A DNA stretch of 64,000 bases from Xylaria sp. FL1777 (GCA_022578965.1 MU400668.1:31357-95356), one strand, 5' to 3'. Shown: positions 22,229 to 35,919, numbered from the stretch's first letter. Program-made: numbers and translations. The notes: generated by a model from the letters alone, not told the origin.

Positions 22229-23087
22229 ATGCATATGCTCACCACTCTCGTCACCCTCGCTTCGCTCGCACAGGCTCACTGTAAATAATGCTCTTCGCTC
22301 TTCGTCGTGAAAGTTTCGTCGCTGATGAGTTCTCTCAGATACCTTCCCGGCGCTGATTGCTGGCAGCGGGGCGACGAGCAAGTGGGAATACGTGAGGAAG
22401 ACAACTAACTACCAGAGCAATGGCCCAGGTGCGTGTCGAGTTGCCTGTTTGCCGATGGCCATCTCCAAGGCAGATAAGGGAACTCCTCGTTCGTCTGCTT
22501 ATCTCTGATTTCGCTCGCTGATCCCCTGGGTGGCAGTTCCGTCAGTGACCTCGGATCAGATCCGATGCTACCAGCTTGCCGCCGGCAACGAGGGCGCCAA
22601 GACGATGACAGTCGCAGCCGGCTCGACGGTCGGCTTCACTGCTGATGCGTCGGTATCACACCCGGGTGTTCTACAGTTTTATATGGCCAAGGTGCCCTCG
22701 GGACAGACAGCCGACTCGTGGGATGGCTCCGGCACAGTGTGGTTCAAGATCTTCTCGCAGGGTCCCAACATTAGCCCCAGCGGGTTGACGTGGCCCAGCC
22801 AGGGCGCACAGCGAGTGACGACAACGATCCCCTCGTGTATTCCAGCGGGAGACTACCTTCTCCGTGTCGAACACATCGCGTTGCACAGTGCCAGTGCCGC
22901 CGGCGGGGCACAGCCATATGTATCTTGCGCCCAGCTCACCGTCACAGGCGGAGGGAGCAAGACACCGACGAACCTGGTTGCCTTCCCCGGCGCTTATAAG
23001 CCTACGGATCCGGGCCTGATGATTAACATTTACTACCCTGTTCCCACTTCCTACACGCCACCAGGACCAGCGGTCTTTACTTGTTAG
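22229..23087 (+). CDS. AA9 lytic polysaccharide monooxygenase
   Basis: A secreted copper enzyme that oxidatively cleaves cellulose or related glucans. Exons 22229-22280, 22339-22428 and 22537-23087 join in frame to 230 residues. A 16-residue signal peptide (MHMLTTLVTLASLAQA) precedes His17, the N-terminal histidine of the mature copper brace (HYTF). The second brace His is near residue 89 in SVSHPGVLQFYMAK. The family segments YQSNGP, HIALHSA and PYVSCAQL follow in order. It has no linker or cellulose-binding module. Both introns have regular GT-AG ends. It is convergent with the small secreted protein at 23450; the two may belong to the same extracellular programme, an inference from function class only. 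Confidence 0.92.
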
Positions 23088-23449
23088 ATAGACAGATTGA
23101 TCTCGGGGTAGTTAACGCAGGGCCGATCATCCTCATATATACTAGTATTGATCTACTACGATATCTTAAGGAGTGTCAAGCATCGTGAATCGAGAGTGCT
23201 GTGTCACTATGCAATTGAATCTCCGGTACAAGCATGCACGTGTAAGAAGATTCTAACCGTAGGGTGGAATGGGAAATTCTGTATTATATAATATGAAGTC
23301 CATACTCGAGTTCAGTTTGCCGACTTGGCGTTAGCCCAACCTTCAGCTCTCGCAACAAAGTAGTAGGAAGACCCGTCCTCCCATTTTCTTTTTAGCGTGG
23401 TTCAAGTGTGAACCCAGACCGTGGATTTAGAGGGTAGTTGGGGAATAAT
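23088..23449. other. Convergent intergenic region
   Basis: 3' flanks of the LPMO (+) and the small secreted protein (-). Nothing else seen. Confidence 0.4.
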
Positions 23450-23932
23450 TCAGTCGGTGGTGGCATCGAATGACAAGGCGGTCGATTCATTGCCAGCCTC
23501 GTCCTCGTCTTGCTGGATATTGTTGTCAAGCTTTGTCTGCTCCTCGTCCAACTTATCCTGAACATCCTCGCCCTGCGCTACTTGAGCCTGAAGCTTGAGG
23601 ACAGCAGCTGTCAGCTTCAAGACCTTGTTCTTTATCTTGCCGCGCTGGAGGGCGTCGGCTTCCTCGCCGGATGCAGCCTCGATCGCTGGGTTGAAGGCCT
23701 CTGTCTCGGCGTCGTTAGCGATCTGGTTGACTGAATTGAGGAAGTCGAGGTCGTCTTTGTCGACATTGGCCAGATCATTCAGATCCAAGGCGCTGAAGAC
23801 GTCCAGTGCCTCGTTCTGAGCGTTGCCTGCTACACCACCCGAGATGGAGATATCATTATAGGTCTCCTGGCTAAAAACCCCGGCTTGGACAACGGCGGCG
23901 CAGGCAGCGACCAAGCTCAAAGTGAAACGCAT
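23450..23932 (-). CDS. Small acidic secreted protein
   Basis: 160 residues with a clear signal peptide (MRFTLSLVAACAAVVQA). The mature part has no cysteine, is strongly acidic, and has a predicted amphipathic helical stretch (about 98-140, KNKVLKLTAAVLKLQAQVAQ onward) followed by an Asp/Glu-rich tail. I know similar small secreted proteins from Sordariomycetes but no function. The lack of disulfides makes it unlike a typical cysteine-rich effector. The ATG at 23932 directly precedes the signal peptide, and no intron is needed. Confidence 0.75.
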   Translation of the reverse strand: MRFTLSLVAACAAVVQAGVFSQETYNDISISGGVAGNAQNEALDVFSALDLNDLANVDKDDLDFLNSVNQIANDAETEAFNPAIEAASGEEADALQRGKIKNKVLKLTAAVLKLQAQVAQGEDVQDKLDEEQTKLDNNIQQDEDEAGNESTALSFDATTD

Positions 23933-24786
23933 CTTGAAAGCGCGAAATGGGTGTGTGGTATAAAAAAGGTGGTGACTAGTGGTGCTGGAGTCTTGAATTG
24001 AGCAGCTGTAGGCAACAGACAGTTGGCAAAATTATCTAGAGTGATGGTAAGAAATGAAGGACAGCGCAGCTGTATAAGTTGATAAAAGAAGGAAATGGGA
24101 AGGTTGAAGCGATTGATGCGTGATAAAGACAGAAGGTTTCTCTCATGGGGACGGGCAGTTGATGATCTTATATGATGGGATCTTCTTAGGACCAGCAAAT
24201 CTCCCAACCTCGTTGGGACCCCGAATCATTGAAGATCATTCGTGGCCAGGATCAGAAGTTCGCGCCAAGTAGCGCGTTGCCTCGAAAGTTCTGTCCGGAA
24301 GAATCATAATACCATGTGGAACGTCAGATGTGTGAGAAATCATGGGCGGAACTACCCCTTCCAAGTCTGAGAAGTAGAGTGCGAAGGCAAGCCCACAGCT
24401 AAGATTCGCAAACATGGGGATAACCACCATCCAGCCTAGGTACCGTGCTCATCGAGAAGCATCGGGTAGTAGTATACTGCGTAGAGAATGTCAAACCTGT
24501 GGATCTCACCCCTGACGGCGTGGTGAGGCTCTTGAGCCATCATCCCATGTTAGAAGGCCCAAAGCGCTACCTTGCAGCATGGCGTTGGCAGTCAACTGAT
24601 CTAATCTTAAGCATTCTTGACGTCTGAGCAGCACTCAGGGCCTCGCTTATAGAGTTGGCATCTAGTATTGGTGTCGAAAGGGACTGCCAAGCTCTACAGT
24701 ACCCGCCCTGCTCAGACAAATGCTCCCCAACACCCTCACCCATACACCAATGAAACGACAGGGCTCCCTTGTTCCGTTAACCATCC

Positions 24787-24827
24787 CATCTACCTAGCGT
24801 ATACTATGTGTCTAGTATAGGTAGATG
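24787..24827. repeat. Inverted repeat (hairpin)
   Basis: CATCTACCTA and TAGGTAGATG are perfect 10-bp arms, and the 21-base interior has a second partial match (TATACTA/TAGTA). Could be a small cruciform or the remnant of a foldback element. Confidence 0.5.
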
Positions 24828-27122
24828 TAGTATAGATGTAATTCCTATACTACTTTCCCCATACTAACTACTTATACAACTTCACGTGTGGTATGCATAC
24901 TAAGCGAAGCACTCTGTCAACACTAAGCAAAGCGCTCCCGACTGTTATTTCGGTAGCGGGTGTACTCATCTATCATGAACTAGTCAAATAAATTATCAAG
25001 GGCCCAGCTGTTTGAGCAGCCGCCAAGGTGCTGTCTTTCAAAGAATAATACGGATAGCAGAAGTCAACACAGAAGTCCCTAGGATAGACCCATTACACCC
25101 TTTTTTCAGGCGTTAATTTATCTTGACGCTGGCCCTGGTACCTGGGTCCTCGGTAACGCAAAGCCGGTATTATACTTAAGTAATCTAAGTGTTAGGTAGT
25201 TCACCCACACAGTATGTCCGGCTCACGGCCCGGCCGTGTTATTAACTTACCTACTACGTATTTCAACTCTCTTTCACGTGAGTTAGAATAGAGGATTTGG
25301 GTAATGTTTTTACTTAAATATTTTCTCTCTAATAACCCTTTACATAAAGCATCCTACATCGGTAGCCTTTTCGCTATTAAAGATGTTCCAAAAGCCGAAT
25401 TTATGGATCTTATATTCTCACACGTATATCTAGCGTCTCGAGGCCAACACTCGAGTGCATTCCAATTTAGATGGTTTCCTTAGAACAAGGTCCTTGGATA
25501 GAATATCGGTAATATCAAAGTCAGCAGTGGGCTGCGCGTACTCAATCAGGGTGCATATTAGACGGCCTGCGAGGCCGACAAGGGGTTGGTCCTACCGGCC
25601 AGACATATCAGGGAATTTTGTCACAAAGTGAATTGGTAGGTAGGTAGTAGGTAGAGCCCAATAGTGCGGCCAATTGGCTCCTTGAACTTCAAATATTTAG
25701 GGAAACGGTTCTCTCTTTCTCTATTGCGCTCGCGCCCGTATACACACGCGTGCGCGCATATGTATACCGAGGTATATAAATAATAGAATCTACTATAGCC
25801 ACTCCTATAAGGTGGATGTGACCATATCCCCTATAGATAATAAGTGTCTGTATGCTAAGCACTTACGCTGGCCTGCATCAGATATTTGACAACCATGAAG
25901 AAGCTCTCTGGCAAGTTGAAACCACCACAGCAGCGCATATATATTTCGGAGTAGGCAATAAAATTCATGGTAGCTCCATGTCAACTTGCTGCTTAGGAAT
26001 ACATACTGAGCATAGCATAGCATACTGGTTGCCTATTCGTTGGGTCTGGCGCACCATTAACTTGTATCCTCTCCCTACGTGAGAATCCATCTGGGTAGAT
26101 CTTCAGGAGGTGCAGGTTTTACTGTGAGTGTAGGTTCTCTCTCTTTCATTATGTAGAGTAGGAGAACGGAGCTTAGCATCTTTTAGTCCAATCTAATCAT
26201 CAAAACACTTATTCTTTACGATATAGCTTTTAACCTAGGAGATGCAGCTCAAGTGAAGGATCTTAGGTTAAATCAACCCCGTTCACAGTGCCTATCTACA
26301 AAAGCCTTTGACATAGAATCGTTGACAGTTTATATCTTAAGTATCGGTGTTTATCCTTTGGAGGGAAAGGCACATGTTCTAGCCTGATTGCTCAATGTTC
26401 TAAAACTCTTGTTTCAAAGGAGAGCGCCTCAAAAGCCCACACAATGCATTCACGATCCATGATTGGTATTCTTGGCTACATCTAGTTATGATGATAATGT
26501 AAGGGATAGCGCTAGCCGCAAACGCCTTGAACGTGAGTGGCCACACAAACAAAGGCATTGAGATCAGTGATTTTGGTCTTCTGCGTGTGACCCGACACGT
26601 ATCTTCCCCCGGCGTTCTTTCAAGGCAGGAGGACACTCACCCAGAATCTTCAGATTTGTCTGTTAGAGTGCATCACCACCTCATCAAAGCTCGAATTTTC
26701 CATGTGTCAAAGACTACCCAAGACCCGAAACGCCAATTTTGCTTCATAACTTCATATATCGATATGTAAGAGGGAAAGGATAAAGAAGAGAGCTCAGGTA
26801 CCAATATGGTAACACTCGATGGCAGAGGGATAGGCCCGGATTGGCTTTACCTCTATTTAACCGATACTATCGGCTATAAAAATTTTGAAGTAGGGGTAAA
26901 GTTTAAGTTCTTGCTCTCTTCGTTTTTTTCTTCCTCTTCTTACCAATAAGAAGCTGACCAATTCACCGGAACTAGTTGAAACAAGATGTATACTACATTA
27001 AGTTGGTGGAGAATGCTGATGTTGTAAGCGCAGCACGCACATCTCTATCATGTCATGAGCCTCATATGCTAATCGGACATTCTAGGAAGAATTGAAGAAC
27101 AAAATCAAAGCAGGTTTTGAGA

Positions 27123-27136
27123 GGGGGGGGGGGGGG
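27123..27136 (+). repeat. Run of 14 G
   Basis: Uninterrupted G homopolymer in otherwise ordinary intergenic DNA, the longest G run seen in the window. Prone to length error in sequencing. Confidence 0.8.
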
Positions 27137-28276
27137 AACCACGCCGTAATGGCATTAGAAGCAGCCACGAATGACGGCAGTACCGAGGGGCATACGAGAC
27201 GAATCACGACACCGCTACCAGCTATTGATCCTCTCACGAATATGCTAGAATGTCGTCGAACTTAGGCTTCAACGAAGGAGGAAAGGGGGAAGTGATGAGA
27301 GCGTTATTAGAAAGCAGGCCATCCAAATAGCATAAGTAAAGTGTTATGTTATCTAATTCACAGTCTAGGCCGCTAGTAACTCCTTCAACAACAAATCCAC
27401 CCTAGTTGCAAGTCTTATCCATCAGGATTATCGTCACTCTATAATAGTATCGGGTTTGTGTCTGCAAACCAGTCCACATGTTAATGGTGGATGGACAAAT
27501 AGCACCAGGTCGGCGATCTAATAATAAGTCCGCAAAAAGCCAACAACTCTCACCATTCATCTAAGTCGAGAACCTAACTATAAACCACTAGCTGTTAGCA
27601 TGACAGCGAATGCAACGAATTCAGGCTCTATTCTTCCCACTGTACAAGGCCAAACCGTACTATCTTCTACTGTCGCGGTTATCTGAGTAGGTCGTAAGAT
27701 TCGGACTTCGATTAATAAGGCACTCGATCAAATGTTGAGCTTAGATATGAACGGACTCCATATATTGTCGAGCCCAAAGGCTACCGGCTGGGGGTAGTTT
27801 GACCTCCAGCTCCCAAGTTTGTAGCAAGGGAATAGAGTGCGAGGTTATTTTAGGAACCAATCAAAAATTTGTGTGATGGTAGTTATTTCTCTTAAGAGTT
27901 GGCATCGACATAACAAATGACCATCAAGGTCTTTGATGATCAATTACCCACAATCCAGTTTCATGATCACAGCTTGTAGCAGTAGGATAGTTCGTTAAGT
28001 AGGACCTCGCGCCGGCAGTACCGCCGCCGGTAGACAACGCCTCTTTATTATTCGATCACTTCGTAAGCGACGTCACAAAAGCATCGCGACGACGAGGGGT
28101 TACTCGTCTTAGGGACAAAAGAAAGTACCACTGAAAATTGCTAGGCACGTCCCATTCACGGGAAACTCATCTAAAGCCATAGCTACAGTAACCGAGCCCT
28201 CAAGCCCGGGTGTGTGGTGATAAAATGTCATGCCCAAGAACGACCGGATCCCGTAAACCATATACCCAGCTCCTCT

Positions 28277-29295
<1,019 letters not shown>

Positions 29296-30186
29296 CTTGT
29301 CGGCGGTGATGGTCAGAGAGATTGTCGGGGGAGAGAGAGGCGGTGGTGATTGTCGGTGGGTGTTGTTGCTGCGGGAGTTCAAGACCGTAGAAGTCGAGGT
29401 CGAGGTGGTGGTGGTGGTGGTAAATCTAGTTTGGGTTGGAGGGCGTGGTGGGTGTGCTCTCGTTTGCGCATGAGCATTGGGTGGCCTGTGGAGAGTGGAG
29501 TGTGGCGCGGCACAATATTTGCAAAATTGTGCGCGCGCGTGTGTGTGTGGTAGTGCGCAGCTAACCTTATCTTTTCTTATCTCTAATGGTTCTCAAGCCA
29601 CATCCAGAATCAGCCACACTCCATACCACGCAGGTACTTTACACAGAGTTACATCTCTAGCGCAAGACAAAATCTACAACCCAAGCTTTTGAATTACATA
29701 TAACTCGTAAACAAGAAAAAAAAAAAAAAAGGAAAAACAAAAAAGTCTTAACCCATTAGTTAATTTCCCGCAGCTAGTTAAGAGTGGTCAATGACAGTTT
29801 CCTTTAGATATTTAGTACGTATAATTGCAAGAAATCTAAAGCATAGCTATGTTCTTTAATATTGCTCCGTGCTATTAACGTTCCTTTATGTTTTAATAGT
29901 GCATTCATTTTATTCACAACTTTTAGTACTAAGCATAGTCAGATATTAAGAATTTCTTAATCTTTTCTTGTTACATGTCTAATCAAGTAACTAATAGTAT
30001 CTAATGTGATAGTTTCCCCCGGTCAAGCCTTTTAACTCATAGATAAACAGATGGACAGAAAGGCATGCAAAATGAATTGTGATATCATGTTGGATGGAGT
30101 ATCAAGGTTGTAGAGTTAAAGTTTTAAGATTCTGTATACGTGAGTGTTGTGTGTGTAGGTGTATGTGTAAAACCAAGTGTCACCAC
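29296..30186. other. Upstream region of RPS15
   Basis: Contains GT-rich simple sequence near 29400-29550 (including GCGCGCGTGTGTGTG) and a poly-A run near 29717-29732. Plus-strand open frames here are composition artefacts. Promoter of RPS15 is presumably at 29300-29600. Confidence 0.4.
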
Positions 30187-30366
30187 TTAATGGTTTTCTA
30201 ATCGATCAATCCTGTCCGCCCGTTTTTGCTGCTTAATGGACTTAACTCGCTCTCTCTCTTCTTTCTTCTCAGCCTCTCGTTGTTGCTTCTCAGCCTGTTT
30301 GGCTTGCTGAGCCGGCGTCTTCGGAGGTGCTGGGATACAAAGCAGTTGTTTTAAGAATGAAGGCAT
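30187..30366 (-). CDS. Small charged helical protein, 59 residues
   Basis: An ATG-to-stop frame of 59 codons. It starts MPSFLKQLLC, a short hydrophobic segment ending in Cys10, then a Pro-rich hinge (IPAPPKTPAQQ). About 40 residues of Lys/Glu/Arg/Gln follow, predicted as one continuous helix or coiled coil, ending DRIDRLENH. The pattern is too regular in amphipathic charge to look like a random frame, although the GA-rich stretch contributes. I do not recognise the family. An ATG-proximal hydrophobic segment plus cysteine would allow membrane or lipid association, which is an inference. It stands alone, about 0.9 kb from RPS15 and 1.3 kb from SPT5. Additional exons are possible. Confidence 0.45.
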   Translation of the reverse strand: MPSFLKQLLCIPAPPKTPAQQAKQAEKQQREAEKKEERERVKSIKQQKRADRIDRLENH

Positions 30367-31648
30367 TATTATAGCTTTTGGGCTGTAACCTTTTTGGTTT
30401 GGTATGGCTGGACTGTCTTGGTGGGCGAGATTTCTGTGCTGATCGTTTATGCGGTTATTGTTATAAGAGCTTGGTCTTGGTGAGAGAGAGGGAAGGAAGA
30501 AGGAAGGAAGGTAGTTCGTCGAGATATTTATATTTGTTCTCGTTATATCTGTGAATGGGTAACATTGATGAAGTTCACTAACTGAGGTTTTGTTTGGCGT
30601 GAGCAGGCGTGGTGTTTTTTTAGCATATACTCTATTAAACAGGAAGCCAAGGTCCGTATGTGTTAGATGAAGTCGGACGACTTAATTTGAAATTATCAGT
30701 TCCCAGCTAGACTGTTTCAAGTCACAGTATGTGGTCAGCAAGAACATACTTAATATGGTTGCATGATTGTAGAGGGTTTCGTCATAGAATGGAGTATAAA
30801 ACAATTAGCTTCTAAACCTTAAAAAAACTTATCAAAAAGGCCACTGAGCCGTACTGATGGTCCATGTCGTCTTGATCTCTATCTGTTTTAAACACCCTGT
30901 GGAAAAAAGGAATTGAAGAAAAATTTCCCGCCTATTTAGCCACAGGCTTAGTCGGCTCGCAAAGGGCATCTCTGATCAATTAATGGGTAATGGGTACTCA
31001 GAGAGAGAGGGGAATTAAATGAATAAGATACCGGAGGCAGGTAGGAGCTTCAAATAGTTTGTTCAACAAAGAGAATAACACGTATTAAGGAACTAAAACT
31101 CAAGAAGAAAAGCCCCCTCCAAGAAGTAGATATAAAGCAAAAGTTTTCAACAAAGCAAACATAAAGGCGTTATTATATAATGCCTGCCTAAAGTTAATCA
31201 AGTTATTAGCTTAGTTTGACGGATTAATATGATCAGCTTAAACTATCAAACTAGGTAGAGAGCTATGTGTAAGTTACCCCCAACTGTATATCGACACATT
31301 TACGTTCACACCTATAAGACCAACGTTCTCTGTTCTGCGGCCTCCCTCTTATCCTTCACAACTAAGCAAATGGCGCCCGGTCATCGGCGTAAGCAAAATT
31401 TAACACACTCAGTAAAATATTTTTAGTATTGCTGAGCAACCTATACAAGCCGAGACACTATATCACAGCGAATGATCTTGTACTTTTTCTCCTAAGTCCG
31501 CATTCTACCCGTGGAGCAACGAAATGAACCTAAACTCCATCTAGCTCGCCTCAACCCTGTAATTTCTGTGAATTTAGGCCTGGTGCGTCACGTCTTCCAC
31601 GTAATCGCACCTCCCCGCCTCCGTTTACAATACAATACAGTAACTGCT
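30367..31648. other. Intergenic region downstream of SPT5
   Basis: GAAGGAAGG-type simple sequence near 30482-30512, then moderately AT-rich DNA. No supported gene. Confidence 0.4.
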
Positions 31649-34600
31649 CTAGTCATCATCGGTATACCTCGGTCCAGGCGTGTCAGCAGTATATGCGCCA
31701 GGGGTTGGAGCGCCATAGTATCCACCACCACTAGCTGCCGGAGTGGGGGCCGCGGCAGCAGGGGTTGGCGCAGACTCGGTTCCCCAGCCGCTCTGCCAGC
31801 TTCCGCCGGGTGTTGGCGCACCAGGTGTGGGTGCGTTGTACGCGCCAGGTGTCGGGGCGTTCAGGGCACCGGGTGTAGGGGCTCCCAACATGCTGGCGCC
31901 GGGGGTCGGTGCGTCGTATGCGTTGGATGACCCGCTTGCTCCAGGGGTGTAACCCCATGAATCACTTCCACTTGCACCAGGTGTAGCTGCCGAAGCTCCA
32001 TATGGTGTCTTCGAGCCCCATGTATCGCCAACACTACCGCCGTAAGCTGGTGTCTTAGACCCGAAATCGTGCGCAGGGGTTTTAGATCCACCTGAAGACC
32101 ATGCGGGCGTGCGACTACCTGAACCGTATGCTGTCCTGCTACCATCGTAAGGGTTGACGGTTCTCGAGCCATCGGCCCATGCAGGCGTTCGTCCACCGTC
32201 GCCCCCTCTACCCCAAGCGGGCGTCCGACCTCCAGCTCCTCCTGACGGTGTCTTCCAAGCTGGTGTTCTAGCGGACGACGCAGCAACAGGGGTACGACTT
32301 CCACCATTCCAGTCAGGGGCAGCACGTTCTTGCTGTCTCGCGGGTGTTCCATTAGCCCCCCCTGGACGTCTACTCTCGTAGTTCTTGATCTCACGGCCAC
32401 TGACACTGTCTCTGACCATCAGATCTGTCTTGGGAACGCTAATGACTTTGCTCTTTGTATGTAGCTCTACGCGAGCGTGAGTGTCAGTGGTATCCTTGAC
32501 TCGGCCGAGAAGGCCTTTCCAACCTCCCTTGCGAATGGTAACAGTCTGGCCGATGAGCTTGTCCCGTCCAAATACTTGCCGGGGAGGGGGCATATCGTTT
32601 CGTCCTGCGGGATTGAGCTTTTTTGCAGGATTCATCGAATCCAAATCTGGTCCCGATGATGCGGCATTGATTCGACCACCCTTGGCAGAGACAGTCGATA
32701 CGTTGCTTACCCGAGAAACGAAAATCCCGGCATTCTCTGTTGTTTGATGCGTATGGCAGAACACATAGCTGCGATGAATATGAATGATTTTGCCTTGTCT
32801 ACCCATGCCGCCGTACTCTTTAACTACATCGTCCGGCCGGATTTCGGAACCTGTACGATCAGCAGCGACGGCAAGCTTTCTCTTCGGCAGCTTGTTCGCG
32901 ATCTGTGATGGCATGACTTGTCGGGTATCACCATTCTGATCTAGCACCACCAATGACTCGCGGTCAACCTTGACGATACAGCCTACTGTAGTAGGGTCTA
33001 GCTGAACAAGGTCAAGTAGAGAATACTGGCCCAATGAGCCTTGGCCAGCAATGTCACTAGCCTCTCTTAAGTCCTTACTAAAGACAGTAATTTCTGTGTT
33101 CGTTTGGTCAGTGAGGAGGGTCACCCGATCCTCGGAAATCTTGACGACCATTCCCAGTTCGTCTCGGTATCTGCTGCCTCCGATCACCTTGACGTGATCA
33201 CCAAGCTTGAATCGTTTGCGTAGACCCTTCGTAGGCACATCAATAGTCTGCCCGACGAGTTCACCCTCTGTTACTTCCAAAGTGACAATGTCCGCTTGTA
33301 CTTTTGTAGCCTTGCCTATGACACCCTTTTGTTCGCCTTCATAAACTTCAACCACGTCATTGGGAAGGTAGGTAGTAGTAGCGTTACTATCCCTAAGACT
33401 GGCGGCAAGCGACTTGAGGTCGATGTTCTCAACGCCGTCTTCGCCTCCAGAAGTAAACCGTGTGACTTCTTCCAATGTAGGGTTGACATCGCTGACGGTT
33501 AAGTGTTGAATCTTTATGTCTTTGACTAAGAAGCCGCCCTCAAACTGATCGCCATTGTAGGTCCAGACATTGGTCTGAGGATTGCCCGTAAGGTTGCGAG
33601 GATTTCTCTTCCTGGCCTCAACCTCGCTAAAAAGCTTCTGAGGGGGTTTCGGGCCAATGACGGGGCGCTTTCGCTTGCCATCCGCAGTACTTCCCGAGAG
33701 CGATTCGTCTCGTACTCCATAGTCTAACCTAGGTATAAAGCGTACCCTCACATCTAGACCGTTCTCTGTTATGTCTTGGACCTGGGCTAAGTCGCCGGCG
33801 TATTTCATAGGCCGTCTGAGTCGTACCCATGCACCCGGCTCTAGTGTAGGAGTCTTCTGCACTCGTAGGAGGTCAGGCATCTCCTTTATGTCGACCAGGA
33901 GAAGTTTGGTTCGGGGATACACATTAAGCATCCCATCGAGAGCCTGGAGGATGTCGGTCTGTCGGTATGCCTCGACGTAAATTAGACCTTTCATTATGGA
34001 ATTGGGGCCACCCCGTTCGAAGGCGGCCGTGATTCCTAGCTCATCTTTGGTGCCCATCTTCTCTTGGATGCGCTTCGTGATAGAATAGACGACCTCTCGC
34101 TCCTTGCCCTCCTTGCAACGCACACCCCAGATAGTGGGATCATCGACGCTCGGAAGAAGCAGTCTCTGGGGAACGATGCTAGTGTCTCCCATGCCCCTAG
34201 CATGTCGTCTATGACCGTATTTGCGTACGAAGGATTCTGCTTCCTTCCGCAAGTCTTCATGATTCATACGGTCGCGCTGCAGGTCGAGCTCTCTGTGTCG
34301 TCGATCTGACTCTAGTCGACCGGCGTCACCGAAATCACCGGGCTCCTCTTGTTCGATGAACCCTTCGTTTTCTGCCTCTGCCTCTTCGTCGTCCTCGGGC
34401 TCGTCTTCGTCGTCAACTTCGGCTTCGATATCGAAGAAGGCGTTTCGCTTGTCCCGGCGACGCTTGCGACGATGTCCCTTGATGATGCACGCAGATTAGG
34501 CCCTGCACTTCCACCGAAGGAGGTAGGTTAATCAATCATTACCTGTATTTCATCCTCATCATCCTCTTCATCGTCCTCGTCCTCGTCCCCTTCATCACCC

Positions 34601-34824
34601 TCATTAGCGTCTGCATCCCCTTCGTCTTCGTCTTCATCGTCGTTGGCAGCGGCGGGTCTCTTGCGGGCAGGCGAGGAGTTCTTCGCGGTTCGTCCATTGT
34701 CATCCTCATTATCTTCAGCTTCAGCGTCCCCCTTGATCTCGTCATCGCTCATGTCAGCAGGAGCCGGGTTGAAGTCTTCCTCCTCTTCGGACTCAGCATC
34801 GTTGTAGTCGCGCGGATCGCTCAT
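31649..34824 (-). CDS. SPT5: Transcription elongation factor Spt5
   Basis: The Spt4/Spt5 (DSIF) subunit that clamps RNA polymerase II during elongation. Exon 1 (34824-34543) encodes a very acidic N-terminus. Exon 2 (34477-31649) carries the NGN domain (from about [13 protein letters not shown] to [12 protein letters not shown]) and then several KOW domains, for example [20 protein letters not shown] and [20 protein letters not shown]. The C-terminal repeat region follows. It first uses S/G-R/K-TPAW-type units and then APTPGA-type units, the fungal equivalent of the phosphorylated CTR. The spliced product has 1036 residues, normal for the family. The intron (34478-34542) has donor GTAATG. The ATG at 34824 follows directly from a non-coding leader. 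Confidence 0.94.
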
Positions 34825-35919
34825 TGTGTCGGCGGGTAATGTGCGACGCGTGCAATATTTACGATGATGCGTTGGGGGTATGAAATGGCGGTACGAAAAG
34901 AAGGGAGGGAATAGAATAAATAGATTACAAGGAATTAGTATCGATGAAGAGAGAGAGGATGTCTTGTGTGACAGACAACGCGCTGGGATGCACTGCTAAA
35001 TAAATGTGGCCAAGGCTGTACCTAGGTAAGCTTGAGGTCAGTAGTACCTACCTACCTAGCAACTTTACAAGGTAGACCAAAGGCGCTAGGTACCTACTAA
35101 AGTACTGCACTAGGGTAGTCGTAAAAGGTTAGCGTTGCCTAGAGAAGCTGAAGAATTGTGGCTGGAGAGTGTGGCTTATACTATGGCTAACATCCTATAC
35201 ATATAAAACAGCATACTTGAACATTCCAACCAAGTAGGTAGCCATCATGGACTATCTAAGTAGATATAATCTCCCTATGCAGGTCGTCCCTTATTAAATA
35301 TCCCAAATGTCTCATTCCCGGCCCTATGCGACCGTTCCATCAACAGCCGACAAGGAGGCTACCTATACCATAACTATACATCAATATACCTATTTAAGTA
35401 CCGAAACAAGTGACAACTTCACTTAACACATGAACAGCCAAGAGATGAATTTGCGACAACAAATAGATAGCGTCGTAATAGCAAGTATACGCACATCGCT
35501 TACTTATCTTGCCCATTAGCGCGCATCAAGCCGCCTTCAACCATATTTGCATGCTTGGGAGAATAAAAAAGTGCTAAAAGCTATATGTGCGCGGTATATA
35601 ATAGCTTGCTGGTCAAGCAGCCCAGGCTGACAGCGGTATCGTTTCTTCCTGCTAACACGCTCAGATTCTTAGGATGATCCTAGTTCTTCTGATCCTCAGG
35701 CCCTTGGTTATTTCTGGGCATCCTCGCGTGGGCATGTCGTTCTGGCGCTCTTTTCTGAAACCTGAGGATTATCCCATGGCTTGGACATGTCAACTGTAGC
35801 CTAGTTTCCGTATCATGCTATCTGTCCTACTGCATTGTGGTGAGAGCAAACCATTATCTTCGGTTTTGCTGGCTTGCTACGTTCCAATATCGTCGTATCC
35901 CGTCCGGAGCTCGTTCTTT
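34825..35919. other. Intergenic region between SPT5 and the WD40 gene
   Basis: Upstream region of SPT5 and 3' flank of the WD40 gene. Rich in TACCTA/TAGGTA words between 35020 and 35110. No gene supported. Confidence 0.5.

Larger units (their letters stand above)
23933..28276. other. 4.3-kb gene-poor region
   Basis: No frame here shows a domain, signal peptide or consistent coding signal. The longest ATG frames are 60-80 codons (for example 24236-24430 minus, 26527-26769 plus). The latter part (27-28.2 kb) has no ORF of note and may contain decayed genes or non-coding RNA. Simple sequence and short palindromes are listed separately. Confidence 0.45.

Noticed and set aside
24236..24627. Short frames on both strands downstream of the small secreted protein
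   Set aside because: No family similarity, splice structure or signal peptide could be supported.
31588..32406. Overlapping open frames on both strands within the 3' part of SPT5
   Set aside because: They are other-frame shadows of the low-complexity C-terminal repeat region and show no independent signal.
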